From an uncultured Microcaldota archaeon (GTDB lineage: Archaea; Micrarchaeota; Micrarchaeia; Anstonellales; Bilamarchaeaceae), in assembly GCA_903828955.1 (NCBI GenBank), contig CAIKOA010000011.1:1-35581 (forward strand): 35,581 nt of DNA, written 5' to 3'. Shown here in pieces: positions 15,124-24,319 of the stretch. How positions within the stretch are numbered: the first letter of the stretch is position 1; every line of letters begins with the position of its first letter. The position numbers and the translations under genes were made by a program. The notes below the pieces were generated by a model. That model searched no databases, was not told where the DNA came from, and saw only the letters and a program-made list of their open reading frames with translations.

Positions 15124-16227
15124 GTGGTAGTGCGTTCGTCTGCCGGAAATCTTTTCTACGACAAGCAGAATGCCTACGGCTATTCCTGCACGAGGGTGAA
15201 GGCGCGCAAGGCGCTCATGCTCGACAAGCAGTTTTTCGAGGATCTCGTAAACCAGCGTACCTTGGACGGAATTACTTCGATGCTGGAACGCACCTATTAC
15301 AAACGGAGCATCACCGAGCTTTCCACAATCCAGTCAGGCACCGAGCTTCTGGAAATGGCCGCGGAAGTCCACTACAAGGACGCAGTGAACCAGGTGAGGC
15401 GCTTCGCGCCCGAAGACGGAAAGCCCGTCATAAACATGCTTATGCGCAAGTGGGACATCATCAACCTGCGCACGATAATTTCTTCGAGGCGCACAGGGAA
15501 AACCTGGGAGCAGATGAGGCCGTATGTGGTCTCCGCGGGAGAGCTCTATGTGCACGAAATGGAGAGAATTGCAAAGGCAGAGCCGGAAAAACTCTACATG
15601 AGGATAAAGGAAACTTCGGTGGGAAGGCAAATCCTTTCCAATTCCTCCCGCAACATGCGCGGAACCGAGCTCGAGCAGCTGTTCATAAAAGCGGTAAAGA
15701 GTTTCCAGGTGCTCAACCAGCTGCAGGCAATCCTGGACACAAGCTATTACGATTATCTGCAGAGGGGAATCGTTTCCTCGGACAAGGACGTAATCTGGAT
15801 CAAGAAAACCGTCGCAAAGGAAATCGACCTCCGCAACATCATGAGCATTCTCAGGCTGAAGAAGAACGGCGTGAAGGACCCGGCAAGGATAGCCACATAC
15901 ATCATAAGGGGGGGGAGGATTAATTCCGCATTTGTTGAGGCCCTCCTCAAGGCGAACTCCTCAAAGGAGGTCCTTTCCACGATAAAGCCGCTCTTCAAAA
16001 TAAAGGGCGAGGATTTCACTTCGCTCCCAGTTCTCGAAGCATCGCTCCAGCAGGAGCTTGCGAACGAGAGGGTGAGGGTCTTCTACAAGAATCCGGTCTC
16101 AATCGCAACGCTCGCAGGATTCCTCTTCATCAAGGAAGAGGAGATGAACAACATCAGGAAAATAGTAAGGGGCAAGGACTACAACCTTCCCCCAGAGGAA
16201 ATACGCCCAATGCTGGTGTTCTATTAG
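15124..16227 (+). CDS. atpC: A-type ATP synthase subunit C
   Basis: This 367-residue, nearly all-helical subunit (homolog of V-ATPase subunit d) sits as a funnel on the K ring and connects it to the central stalk D/F. Recognisable parts are the GNLFYDKQNAYGYSCTRVKA start, the KWDIINLRTIISSRRTGK segment and the C-terminal FLFIKEEEMNNIRKIVRGKDYN, which is highly typical of the family. Start is GTG at 15124, 5 nt after an AGGTGAT site that overlaps the atpE stop. A 269-codon open frame in another phase over the same region is a shadow. Confidence 0.93.
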   Translation: MVVRSSAGNLFYDKQNAYGYSCTRVKARKALMLDKQFFEDLVNQRTLDGITSMLERTYYKRSITELSTIQSGTELLEMAAEVHYKDAVNQVRRFAPEDGKPVINMLMRKWDIINLRTIISSRRTGKTWEQMRPYVVSAGELYVHEMERIAKAEPEKLYMRIKETSVGRQILSNSSRNMRGTELEQLFIKAVKSFQVLNQLQAILDTSYYDYLQRGIVSSDKDVIWIKKTVAKEIDLRNIMSILRLKKNGVKDPARIATYIIRGGRINSAFVEALLKANSSKEVLSTIKPLFKIKGEDFTSLPVLEASLQQELANERVRVFYKNPVSIATLAGFLFIKEEEMNNIRKIVRGKDYNLPPEEIRPMLVFY

Positions 16228-16244
16228 AATATTAAGGTGCACAG

Positions 16245-16568
16245 ATGTCTGAAAAAATCGCGGTAATCGGGGATGCGGCGCTTGCAACAGGCTTCCGCCT
16301 TGCAGGAATCTCCAATGTTTTCGTTGTGGAAAAAGGCGCGCAGTTCGAGAAGAAGCTCACCGAAATACTGGATGACAGCAGCTACGGAATAGTAATCGCA
16401 AACGAGCTCTACCTCGCGGGAATAGACTGGAAGCTCAGGAAGAGGGTTGACACGATTGCCCACCCGGTAGTAATTACGGTCGCGGACATCTCCGGGAAGA
16501 GCGAAGGTGCAGAGGACATCAATGCGCTCATCAAGAAGGCGCTAGGGTTTGACGTTTCGAAGAAATAA
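16245..16568 (+). CDS. atpF: A-type ATP synthase subunit F
   Basis: This 107-residue central-stalk subunit binds the rotor shaft D and helps regulate activity. It starts with the family pattern KIAVIGDAALATGFRLAGI, has the YGIVIANELYLAGIDW strand-helix, and ends in an ADISGKSEGAEDINALIKKALGF helix. Small alpha/beta fold, normal length. It lies between atpC (17 nt gap) and atpA (17 nt gap), the standard position. Confidence 0.93.
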   Translation: MSEKIAVIGDAALATGFRLAGISNVFVVEKGAQFEKKLTEILDDSSYGIVIANELYLAGIDWKLRKRVDTIAHPVVITVADISGKSEGAEDINALIKKALGFDVSKK

Positions 16569-16585
16569 ATTGAATGGTGATATGG

Positions 16586-18337
16586 ATGGAAACAAAAGGA
16601 AGGCTTTCAAGGATTTCGGGCCCGGTCGTAGTCGCAAGGGGCCTTGAAAATGCAAAGCTTTACGATGTAGTCAGGGTTGGCGAGGAAAAGCTCGTAGGAG
16701 AAATCATCAAGATCGTTGGCGACAACTGCATCGTGCAGGTTTACGAGGACACGGCAGGATTGAAGCCGGGGGAGCCGGTCATCTCCACTGCGGAGCCGCT
16801 CTCGGTTGAGCTTGGGCCCGGAATCCTCCGCTCTTTCTACGACGGAATCCAGAGGCCGCTCCAGAAAATCGAAGAGAAGGCCGGCGTATTCATCACAAGG
16901 GGAATCGATGTTGCCCCCATCGACCACAAGAAGGAGTGGGAGTTCACCGCCACGTTGAAGAAGGGCGGAAATGTTGAAATCGGAGACATCCTGGGGGAAG
17001 TCCAGGAAACCGAAATCATCATGCACAAAATTATGGCAACCGTTGCCGGAAAGCTCACCGAGCTCAAAAGCGGAAAATATACCCTCGATGACCAGATCGG
17101 AACGATTGAATCCCGCGGGAAGAAGATCCCGGTTTACCTCTACCACAGATGGGTAGTGAGGAAGCCGCGCCCGTGCAAGGAAAAGTTCCCGCCCATAGTT
17201 CCCCTTTCCACAGGAATGAGGATCGTGGACACGTTTGCACCAATTGCAAAGGGAGGGACCGCATGCATTCCGGGCCCGTTCGGTTCCGGGAAAACAGTCA
17301 CCCAGCAATCGCTCGCAAAATGGTCGGACGCGGAAATCGTCGTATACGTGGGCTGCGGGGAACGCGGAAACGAAATGACCGAAGTGCTCAACGAATTCCC
17401 CAAGCTGGTTGACCCAAAGAGCGGAAAGCCCTTGATGGAGAGGACTGTGCTCATTGCAAACACCTCCAACATGCCGGTTGCCGCGCGCGAGGCTTCCATT
17501 TATACCGGGATTACCCTTGCGGAATATTATAGGGACATGGGTTACGGGGTTTCGCTGATGGCAGACTCCACTTCAAGGTGGGCAGAAGCGCTCCGTGAAA
17601 TTTCCGGAAGGCTGGAAGAGATGCCCGGAGAAGAAGGTTATCCCGCTTATCTCGCAAGGAAGCTCGCAGAGTTCTACGAGCGCGCAGGAAGGGTGAAAAC
17701 CCTCGGTTCTCCCGAGCGTGAAGGAAGCGTCACAGTAATTGGCGCGGTTTCCCCGCCAGGCGGAGACATTTCCGAGCCGGTTTCCCAGAACACCCTGCGT
17801 GTTACTAAAGTATTCCTCGCATTGGATGCTTCGCTTGCGCACAGGAGGCACTTCCCGGCACTCCACTGGCTGCGGAGCTATTCGCTTTATACGCAAACTC
17901 TTGACCCCTGGTATGAGGAAAACGTTTCGCCCGAGTGGCCGACGCTCCGCAACAATGCAATGGCGCTCCTCCAGAAGGAAGCGGAACTCCAGGAAATCGT
18001 GCAACTCGTAGGGCCGGATGCGCTTCCTGAAAAGGAGCAGGCAATCCTCCAGGTCGCAAAGATGCTCAGAGAAGATTACCTCCAGCAGTCCGCCTACCAC
18101 GAAATAGATGCATACGCATCCATGAAGAAGCAGTACCTGATGCTCCGCAACATCATGCGGTTCCATGAGCGCGCAATCGGCGCCCTGGACCTCGGCGTCC
18201 AATTGAAGAGCGTGGTTGGCGTGAAGGTGAAGGACAGGATCGGAAGGATGAAGGAAATCCCGGAGGACAAGCACAAGGACCTTGAGGCAATCTACAAGGA
18301 GATAGATGCCGAATTTGACACTCTCGGGAAGGAATAG
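16586..18337 (+). CDS. atpA: A-type ATP synthase catalytic subunit A
   Basis: This 583-residue catalytic subunit hydrolyses or makes ATP in the A3B3 head. The P-loop GPFGSGKT is at 230-237, followed by the catalytic-glutamate motif GCGERGNEM, and SLMADSTSRWAEALREISGRL near 325-345. The about 90-residue non-homologous insert typical of A/V-type catalytic subunits lies before the P-loop. I chose the ATG at 16586 because GGTGAT lies 4 nt upstream; an ATG at 16574 in frame includes that site and would add four residues. Gene order and the 9-nt gap to atpB show co-transcription. Confidence 0.97.
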   Translation: METKGRLSRISGPVVVARGLENAKLYDVVRVGEEKLVGEIIKIVGDNCIVQVYEDTAGLKPGEPVISTAEPLSVELGPGILRSFYDGIQRPLQKIEEKAGVFITRGIDVAPIDHKKEWEFTATLKKGGNVEIGDILGEVQETEIIMHKIMATVAGKLTELKSGKYTLDDQIGTIESRGKKIPVYLYHRWVVRKPRPCKEKFPPIVPLSTGMRIVDTFAPIAKGGTACIPGPFGSGKTVTQQSLAKWSDAEIVVYVGCGERGNEMTEVLNEFPKLVDPKSGKPLMERTVLIANTSNMPVAAREASIYTGITLAEYYRDMGYGVSLMADSTSRWAEALREISGRLEEMPGEEGYPAYLARKLAEFYERAGRVKTLGSPEREGSVTVIGAVSPPGGDISEPVSQNTLRVTKVFLALDASLAHRRHFPALHWLRSYSLYTQTLDPWYEENVSPEWPTLRNNAMALLQKEAELQEIVQLVGPDALPEKEQAILQVAKMLREDYLQQSAYHEIDAYASMKKQYLMLRNIMRFHERAIGALDLGVQLKSVVGVKVKDRIGRMKEIPEDKHKDLEAIYKEIDAEFDTLGKE

Positions 18338-18346
18338 GTGGTTATG

Positions 18347-19774
18347 ATGAAAGAATACAAAACCGTTTCACAGATTGCAGGGCCTCTCGTTTTCGTTGAG
18401 AAGGTTTCCGGAGTGGGCTACAACGAGCTCGTAGAAGTAACCCTCCCGAATGGGGAAAAGCAGAAGGGGCAGGTCCTCGATATAAGCGAAGAGAGGGCGG
18501 TTGTCCAGATTTTCGGCTCCACCTCCGGGCTCAACATCTCCCAAACTTCGGTAAAATTCCTCGGAGAGACAATGAAATTGGGAGTGAGCACGGACATGCT
18601 TGGCCGCATCTTCACCGGCCTCGGCGAACCCCGTGACAAATCCCCCAAACCCGTCGCAGAAGACCACATCGACATCTCTGGGGCAGCAATTAATCCCTAT
18701 TCCAGGCAGGAGCCCAAAGATTTCATCCAGACCGGAGTTTCTACGATTGATTGCATGAACACACTAGTTCGTGGGCAGAAATTGCCGATTTTCTCGGCTT
18801 CCGGGCTTCCGCACAACCAACTCGCAGTCCAGATTGCGCGCCAATCCAAGGTGCGCGGAAAAGGGGAGAAGGAGGATTTCGCTGTAATTTTCGCAGCGGT
18901 AGGAATTACGCACGAAGAAGCATCCTTCTTCATGAGGGACTTTGAGAAGACCGGTGCGCTTGAGCGCGCAGTTCTTTTCCTGAACCTCGCAGATGACCCC
19001 TCGGTTGAGCGTATTATTACGCCCCGCCTTGCGTTAACTACTGCGGAATACCTCGCATTCGAGAAGGACATGCACGTGCTCGTAATCATTACGGATATGA
19101 CCAACTACTGCGAAGCATTGCGTGAAATCGCGTCTGCGCGGCAGGAAGTACCCGGAAGGAGAGGATATCCTGGTTACATGTACACCGACCTCTCCACTAT
19201 TTACGAGCGTGCCGGAAGGGTTAAGGGGAAGAAGGGGACGATTACGCAGTTCCCAATCCTCACGATGCCCGGAGACGACATTACGCACCCGATCCCAGAC
19301 CTTACCGGTTACATTACGGAAGGGCAGATTGTGCTTTCGCGTGATTTGCACAGGAAGAACATTTCCCCTCCGGTTGACCCGCTTCCGTCCCTATCCAGGC
19401 TGATGAACCTCGGAATTGGAAAGGAGAGGACACGTGAGGACCACAGGGGAGTCGCAGACCAGCTCTATGCAGGGTATGCAAACGGGCGCGACCTCCGCAG
19501 CCTGAGCGCGGTTGTCGGAGAGGAATCCCTTACTGAAGTGGACAGGAAATACCTCAAATTCGCGGATGCGTTCGAAAAGCGCTTCATCATGCAGGGCTCA
19601 AACGAGGACCGCTCAATCGAGCAGACCCTTGACCTTGGATGGGAGCTTCTCAGCACCCTTCCCGAGACCGAACTCAAGAGGGTAAAGCTTGAATTCATAG
19701 AAAGGTATGGGAAGAAGTTCCGCAAGGAGCACGCGGCGCCAGCCCCAGCAGCGCCTGCAGCCGCAAAGCAGTGA
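18347..19774 (+). CDS. atpB: A-type ATP synthase regulatory subunit B
   Basis: This 475-residue non-catalytic nucleotide-binding subunit alternates with A in the head. It keeps the family fold but lacks a P-loop: the place is taken by [18 protein letters not shown], the normal B-subunit pattern. Other typical segments are [40 protein letters not shown] and [11 protein letters not shown]-like [17 protein letters not shown]. The C-terminus carries a short Ala/Pro tail. The ATG at 18347 is chosen because AGGTGG lies 5 nt upstream; a GTG at 18338 and an ATG at 18344 are in frame but overlap or crowd that site. Confidence 0.96.
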   Translation: MKEYKTVSQIAGPLVFVEKVSGVGYNELVEVTLPNGEKQKGQVLDISEERAVVQIFGSTSGLNISQTSVKFLGETMKLGVSTDMLGRIFTGLGEPRDKSPKPVAEDHIDISGAAINPYSRQEPKDFIQTGVSTIDCMNTLVRGQKLPIFSASGLPHNQLAVQIARQSKVRGKGEKEDFAVIFAAVGITHEEASFFMRDFEKTGALERAVLFLNLADDPSVERIITPRLALTTAEYLAFEKDMHVLVIITDMTNYCEALREIASARQEVPGRRGYPGYMYTDLSTIYERAGRVKGKKGTITQFPILTMPGDDITHPIPDLTGYITEGQIVLSRDLHRKNISPPVDPLPSLSRLMNLGIGKERTREDHRGVADQLYAGYANGRDLRSLSAVVGEESLTEVDRKYLKFADAFEKRFIMQGSNEDRSIEQTLDLGWELLSTLPETELKRVKLEFIERYGKKFRKEHAAPAPAAPAAAKQ

Positions 19775-19811
19775 GCGCATAAGGAAGAGGAAGTTTAAGG
19801 AGAGATTGAAA

Positions 19812-20486
19812 ATGGCAGACAACCCGAATCCGACGAGGATGGAACTCCTCCACACAAAGGCCAGGATTAAGCTTGGGAAGACCGGCCACAACCTCCTTAA
19901 GCAGAAGAGGGACGCGCTCATCCTTGATTTCTTCAAAATACTCAAAAGGGCCCGCGACCTGCGCGGAGAGCTCAATTTGAAGATGAAGGATGCATACAAA
20001 TCCCTTTCAGTTGCGCACGCATACCACACAACCTTCGAGCTTGAATCCATTGCAGCAGGGGTTGAGGAGGACCTCGGCCTTGAAGTGAAAACAAGGAATG
20101 TGATGGGTGTCCGCATACCTGAAATTACCTCCACAATCCAGGAGCACAAATACGGAGAGAGGGGATATTCAGTTATCGGAACGAGCGCAAAAATTGACGA
20201 CGTGGTCGAGAAGTTCGGAGAAGTCCTGCGCATAGTGATCGTGCTTGCGGAAACCGAAACCGCAATCCGCCGCCTCATTAAGGAAATCGAGAAAACCAAG
20301 AGAAGGGTCAATGCGCTTGAATTCGTGGTCCTTCCGCGCCTGAACAAGCAGAAAAATGAAATCTCCTTCCGCCTTGAGGAAATGGAGCGTGACGCATTCG
20401 TAAGCCTCAAAGTGATTAAGCGGCGCCTCCAGCAGGAGGAAGAGGAGCAGGCAAAGGCGCGCGCAAAATCCGAGGCGTCCGGATGA
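19812..20486 (+). CDS. atpD: A-type ATP synthase subunit D
   Basis: This 224-residue rotor shaft is two long antiparallel helices that turn inside the A3B3 head. The N-terminus NPTRMELLHTKARIKLGKTGHNLLKQKRD and the later IRRLIKEIEKTKRRVNALEFVVLPRL are signature segments. AAGGAGA lies 8 nt before the ATG at 19812. A longer in-frame opening from 19707 runs through the end of atpB and is rejected. Its stop overlaps the start of the PUA-domain gene (ATGA). The C-terminal 25 residues are charged and Gln/Glu-rich. Confidence 0.95.
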   Translation: MADNPNPTRMELLHTKARIKLGKTGHNLLKQKRDALILDFFKILKRARDLRGELNLKMKDAYKSLSVAHAYHTTFELESIAAGVEEDLGLEVKTRNVMGVRIPEITSTIQEHKYGERGYSVIGTSAKIDDVVEKFGEVLRIVIVLAETETAIRRLIKEIEKTKRRVNALEFVVLPRLNKQKNEISFRLEEMERDAFVSLKVIKRRLQQEEEEQAKARAKSEASG

Positions 20487-21019
20487 AGAAGCGCTCCCTG
20501 AACAAGAAGGAAATCAAAGAGCTCATTCCCCTAATTTCTTATCCGATAGAGGTTTCCCCAAAGCAGAAAGTGGAAATTGTGTGGCTTACGGACAAATATC
20601 CAGTAATGTATGTGGATGATGTTCCGCTTCTCTTTGAATTCGAGGGAAAATGGCTTCCGCTCCTTAAACTCGTAATGCAGAAGAACCCCTACAAGAAAAT
20701 AACCGTGGATATGGGCGCAATCAAATTCGTAGCTGGCGGCGCGGGCATAATGCGGCCCGGAGTAGTTTCTATTGAAGACGGAATTTCCTCCGGAGATATC
20801 GTTTCCATTGTTGACCAGAAATTCGGAAAGGTGCTTGCGATTGGAATCGCCCTTTTCAATTCGCAAGATATGCGCGCGGCCACATCGGGAAAAGTAGTGA
20901 GGAATGCGCACGCAGCCGGAGACAAGCTCTGGGAATTGCTAAAGCCTGCTCCGGCTTCCCCACCTTCATCTGTTTCTCCTCCGCCTTCTGCTCCTCCGGA
21001 AGTTCCACCATCTGAGTAG
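20483..21019 (+). CDS. PUA-domain RNA-binding protein (MCT-1/Tma20-like)
   Basis: This 178-residue protein has a pre-PUA region (residues about 1-70, ending PLLKLVMQK) followed by a PUA domain (KKITVDMGAIKFVAGGAGIMRPGVV, then GDIVSIVDQKFGKVLAIGIAL). The domain pair and the ITVDMGAIKFVAGGAGIMRPG strand-loop match the MCT-1/Tma20 group, whose eukaryotic members act in translation reinitiation and ribosome recycling with density-regulated protein. The archaeal role is less clear, but RNA or ribosome binding is likely. The last 27 residues are a Pro/Ser/Ala tail, probably disordered. It overlaps atpD by 4 nt (ATGA), so its production is tied to the ATP synthase operon, of which it is the last gene. 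Confidence 0.85.
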   Translation: MKKRSLNKKEIKELIPLISYPIEVSPKQKVEIVWLTDKYPVMYVDDVPLLFEFEGKWLPLLKLVMQKNPYKKITVDMGAIKFVAGGAGIMRPGVVSIEDGISSGDIVSIVDQKFGKVLAIGIALFNSQDMRAATSGKVVRNAHAAGDKLWELLKPAPASPPSSVSPPPSAPPEVPPSE

Positions 21020-21028
21020 GTCTATTTT

Positions 21029-21505
21029 CTATCTATTAGTTTCCAGCATCTCCCTAAATAGCCAGAAAACCCATTTCTCCAGCCTTATCTCTTTCTTCTT
21101 ATCCAGAATTAGCGCATCTTTAATGGAAAGCCACCTGAATCCTGCAAACCCGGGCCCGGGCTTTGCCTGCATCCTCCGTGCCTTCACCGCAAATACGAGT
21201 AGCGGAATGAACGCCTTCTTCCTCTTGTTCCCGTAATTATACCTTCCCTCAAAGGCAATCCCCTCGACCTGTGCCTCTATTCCTGTTTGCAGGAGGAATT
21301 CCTCCCCCATTTTTGCAACCGGGTTATTTCCCGAATAAACCATCACGCAAGGAAGCAAAACCCGCTCTATCCCATTCATATCCTTCCTAATCAGGAAAAG
21401 AACCCTCTTCTCATCCTCAAGGATTGTGCATGCAAATGCCTTGGGAACCTTCCCAAAACCCCCCTTGGTTTTTATTATGCGCATCCTCTCGCCGCCATTT
21501 TTCAC
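21029..21505 (-). CDS. Nudix-fold-like protein with degenerate Nudix box
   Basis: This 158-residue protein has the length and strand order of a Nudix hydrolase: FACTILEDEKRVLFLIRK opening strands, a central helix region, and PGFAGFRWLSIKDALIL near the end like the usual W(V/L)-region. The catalytic Nudix box should read Gx5Ex7REUxEExGU; here it is PCVMVYSGNNPVAKMGEEFLLQTGI, without the REUxEE glutamates, so metal-dependent hydrolysis is unlikely. It may bind a nucleotide or a partner. Its ATG overlaps the permease stop (ATGA), so it is the third, coupled gene of the ABC operon. Fold assignment is by pattern only. Confidence 0.6.
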   Translation of the reverse strand: MKNGGERMRIIKTKGGFGKVPKAFACTILEDEKRVLFLIRKDMNGIERVLLPCVMVYSGNNPVAKMGEEFLLQTGIEAQVEGIAFEGRYNYGNKRKKAFIPLLVFAVKARRMQAKPGPGFAGFRWLSIKDALILDKKKEIRLEKWVFWLFREMLETNR

Positions 21506-23487
21506 AGATAAGAGGAAATGTCCCTCTTCCTAATCATCGTAATCGTAAGCAGCACCACGAGCAGAACGAAGTAGGAAAGCAGCGCAAATATGTCTATCGA
21601 AGGATTCCCGTTCGTAATCAGCACAACCCTGAATATGTTCGTTACGTGCGCAAGCGGAAGCAACGCCTGCAATATCTGCGTATATTGCGGAAGAAGGTCT
21701 GCGGAGAAAATAATGTTCCCAAGGAACATCATCGGAACTGCTAGCATAAGGCATCCCTGTATCGCCGCGGATTCTGTTTTCGTATAGAACCCGACCAGCA
21801 TTCCAATGGATGCAAGCACAAGCGAAGAGGCAAAAATCCCGAAAAAGAGCATCTCCAGATTAAGGGGAAGCCCTACTCCGAAAAGAGCCGTTCCCACAAG
21901 CAAAATTATGAAAACCTGCGCAAATGAAATTAGCACTATCGATGCAATCTTCCCAATCACAAGGTTCCTCATCGAGCCCGGGGCAAGCAACGCCCTCACA
22001 ATGGTTTTCCTGGATTTCTCCCTTACAAAGCTGATCGAAGCCAAAAGGAAGCACGAAAGCAATAGCGAAACCGAAATCACCTGCGGCATTACGAAATCCA
22101 CGAAGCTATTCCTCGTATAGCTGTTCTCTATGCTGACCGAGAGCGGAACCGCAATCTTTGCAGGGTCCTTCCCGGTCTGCTCCGCAACAGTTGCCTGCAG
22201 GGAGGAAATAAGCGAATCCACCGAAGCCGTTTGCGCAAGCGCCTGGTCCAGTGTAGTATCTATATTATCCATAGTGCCCTGCACTTCCTCAAGAAGCGCC
22301 TTCAGCTCATCCACATTCTTTCTCGCTTTCCCGAAATTTTCCTGCATCTGCGAAAGCGTTGAATAAGCCTCATCCAGCGAATCCCCGATCTCCGAGGTCT
22401 TCTCTTCCTGCTTCTGCCTTGCTTCATCCATCTGCGCGGAATAATTCGCGAGCGAGCCCCTCATCCCATAAAGCGTAACATTCAATTCCTCAAGCGCAAC
22501 CAGCTGGTCTTTTGCATCCTCCCTCTGCGTTATCACATTGTTCCTGAGCGTCTGCAGCCCGGCAACCGTAACATCTATTGCGCCCACCGTAACAGCCCCG
22601 CACGGGCCGCTTACTGTAGCCTTCAGGGTATTCAGCCCATCTATTGAATACTGGAGCTCATTTGCAGTATTGCTAAGCTGCACAACCTGCACAGAGAGGT
22701 TCTTGTGCGCATCATTAACTGCATAAATGGATTCATCTACCGTTGCGCTCCCATTCTGCAGGAATTCATCGCTCTGAGCGAAGAAAAGCTCATTCTCCGC
22801 AGAGTAGTTCTTTATCGCCTCCTTCTGCAGCGTAATCGTTCCCTGGAGGCTGGAAACCCCTGCCTCCGCGCTATCAATCGAACCTGAAAGCCCTTCCATA
22901 TCCAACGCAGAGATGTTCGCCTTTATCACCTGCAGTTCCTGCTTGGTTGCCTCCATGTTCACCCGTGTCTGGGCGACTCCTGATCCGAGTTCTGAAGCAG
23001 AAGCGTTCAGCGAAACCAAATCCTTCCATGCGGAACTCACATACACCTTAGTAATGTCTGCAGAGGATGCCTGCAATACCGAGCCCATCGCTGCAAGTAT
23101 TGATTTTTCCAGCGCAATGTCAGAATTGTCAACGATTATCCGTATGGTGGTTCCGTTCCCCAGCTTAAGCTCCTCATCTATGTTTTGCGGGATTATTATT
23201 AATGCCCGGATTTGGCCGTTCCTGAATGCCTCCATCGCAGCATCGCTCGTTTCAAAAGTCTGCAGCTTGAATGCGGTGGAATTCTCCAGCCCCTGCAGAA
23301 CCATTGTTGAGAATGTTGAATTCGCTGGCCCGCTTACGCCCACGGGCACCCCGTTTATTTGCATCGAGCCAAAAGAACTCCCCATGAAAATCATGATGAA
23401 GATTGGGAAGAGCAGGAGGACCGCCATCATTGTGCGGTCATGGGAGATTTCGAGCAATTCCTTTCTGATTACGGACAGGAACCCCAT
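21502..23487 (-). CDS. ABC-2 type permease with large ectodomain
   Basis: This 661-residue ABC exporter permease has the YhgE/Pip-like layout. One membrane helix near the N-terminus (AVLLLFPIFIMIFMG) is followed by an extracytoplasmic domain of about 420 residues rich in predicted coiled coil, and then about six membrane helices from FVMPQVISVSLLLSCFLLA to the end, with the ABC-2 patterns FVREKSRKTIVRALLAPGS and GNIIFSADLLPQYTQILQALLPLAH. The ectodomain carries about ten N-x-S/T sequons. The ATPase gene ends 1 nt before the ATG, so the pair forms one exporter. Relatives export lipids, peptides or drugs; the cargo here is unknown. Confidence 0.88.
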   Translation of the reverse strand: MGFLSVIRKELLEISHDRTMMAVLLLFPIFIMIFMGSSFGSMQINGVPVGVSGPANSTFSTMVLQGLENSTAFKLQTFETSDAAMEAFRNGQIRALIIIPQNIDEELKLGNGTTIRIIVDNSDIALEKSILAAMGSVLQASSADITKVYVSSAWKDLVSLNASASELGSGVAQTRVNMEATKQELQVIKANISALDMEGLSGSIDSAEAGVSSLQGTITLQKEAIKNYSAENELFFAQSDEFLQNGSATVDESIYAVNDAHKNLSVQVVQLSNTANELQYSIDGLNTLKATVSGPCGAVTVGAIDVTVAGLQTLRNNVITQREDAKDQLVALEELNVTLYGMRGSLANYSAQMDEARQKQEEKTSEIGDSLDEAYSTLSQMQENFGKARKNVDELKALLEEVQGTMDNIDTTLDQALAQTASVDSLISSLQATVAEQTGKDPAKIAVPLSVSIENSYTRNSFVDFVMPQVISVSLLLSCFLLASISFVREKSRKTIVRALLAPGSMRNLVIGKIASIVLISFAQVFIILLVGTALFGVGLPLNLEMLFFGIFASSLVLASIGMLVGFYTKTESAAIQGCLMLAVPMMFLGNIIFSADLLPQYTQILQALLPLAHVTNIFRVVLITNGNPSIDIFALLSYFVLLVVLLTITMIRKRDISSYL

Positions 23488-23488
23488 G

Positions 23489-24217
23489 CTAGCCGCCCTC
23501 CTTGATCAGGTGCGCGAAAACATCCTCCATCTGCTTGAGCTTGTATTTCGCCTTTATTTCCGAAGGGGTGCCCGCGGCAACCATCCTTCCCTCGAACATT
23601 ATCCCGACCCTTTCGCAGAGCTCCTCAATCTCGTCCATGTAATGGGAGGTTATGATTACCGTCTTCTTTTCAGCATGCAACTTATTCACAAGGTCCCAGA
23701 TCTCTTTTCGCACCACCGGGTCAAGCCCAACGGTCGGCTCATCAAAGAAAACGACTTTCGGGTCATGGATTAGCGAGCAGGCGATGTTCAGCCGCTTCTT
23801 CATTCCTCCCGAAAGGCTTGCCGCAAGCGCATCCATCTTCTTGGAGAGCTTCACCTCCTCAAGAAGCGAGTGGACCCTTGCGTTAAGCTCCTTTTTAGGA
23901 ATCCGGAACTGCGAGCCGAAGAATTCCAGGTTCTCCTTCACGGTCAGGGTTTCGTAGATGGAATCCTGCTGGGGCACCATCCCGATCTCCGGATTCCCCT
24001 TCTTTATCTCCTTTATGTTTTTCCCCAGAATCACGATGCTTCCGGAAGAAGGCTCAAGAAGCCCCGAAAGCATGTTGAATACTGTTGTCTTCCCGCTCCC
24101 GTTTCCCCCGAGGAGCCCGAATACCTCCCCTTCACCAACCTGGAATGATACGCGGTCCACCAGTATCTTTTCCCTGATTACTTTGGTAAGCTCGCTAACC
24201 TGCACCGCCGGAACCAT
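23489..24217 (-). CDS. ABC transporter ATP-binding protein
   Basis: This 242-residue ABC ATPase has all motifs: Walker A LLGGNGSGKTTVF (near 35-47), Q-loop VPQQDSIYETLT, signature LSGGMKKRLNIA, Walker B VVFFDEPTVGLDP and the switch His in IITSHYMDE. It belongs to the drug/lipid-export subfamily usually paired with ABC-2 permeases, and the permease follows 1 nt after its stop. The ATG at 24217 is chosen over an upstream TTG because a TATA box lies about 26 nt before it, the leaderless spacing common in this window. Confidence 0.93.
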   Translation of the reverse strand: MVPAVQVSELTKVIREKILVDRVSFQVGEGEVFGLLGGNGSGKTTVFNMLSGLLEPSSGSIVILGKNIKEIKKGNPEIGMVPQQDSIYETLTVKENLEFFGSQFRIPKKELNARVHSLLEEVKLSKKMDALAASLSGGMKKRLNIACSLIHDPKVVFFDEPTVGLDPVVRKEIWDLVNKLHAEKKTVIITSHYMDEIEELCERVGIMFEGRMVAAGTPSEIKAKYKLKQMEDVFAHLIKEGG

Positions 24218-24238
24218 GAAAACCAATCTATGAGGAAC

Positions 24239-24246
24239 TTTTTAAA
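24239..24246 (-). promoter_or_regulatory. TATA box of the ABC operon
   Basis: TTTAAAAA on the minus strand is centred about 26 nt before the ATG at 24217, predicting a leaderless transcript. It lies about 40 bp from the divergent promoter of the PHP gene. Confidence 0.5.
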
Positions 24247-24279
24247 TCTCACTTCCGCCTTTTCCGGCCTACCCAAAGG

Positions 24280-24287
24280 CTTATATT
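24280..24287 (+). promoter_or_regulatory. TATA box of the PHP-domain gene
   Basis: CTTATATT preceded by the BRE-like AAAGG is centred about 36 nt before the ATG at 24320. The short leader would include TAGGTGG, the ribosome binding site. Confidence 0.5.
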
Positions 24288-24319
24288 GTAGAAAATCGTA
24301 ATATATGTAGGTGGGAACA

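Noticed and set aside
15114-15923. 269-codon plus-strand frame over atpC
   Set aside because: It overlaps atpC in another phase, its translation is Arg/Gly/His-rich without family motifs, and atpC is unmistakable.
17573-18274. 233-codon minus-strand frame in atpA, and similar ones at 16607-17308 and 6524-7201
   Set aside because: All are antisense to strongly conserved genes and have shadow-like composition.
19707-19811. Upstream extension of AtpD
   Set aside because: It covers the end of atpB in another phase, and the family N-terminus begins at 19812.
22913-23773. 286-codon plus-strand frame antisense to the ABC genes
   Set aside because: It is antisense to the permease and ATPase, which carry full family motifs. 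It is a codon-bias shadow.
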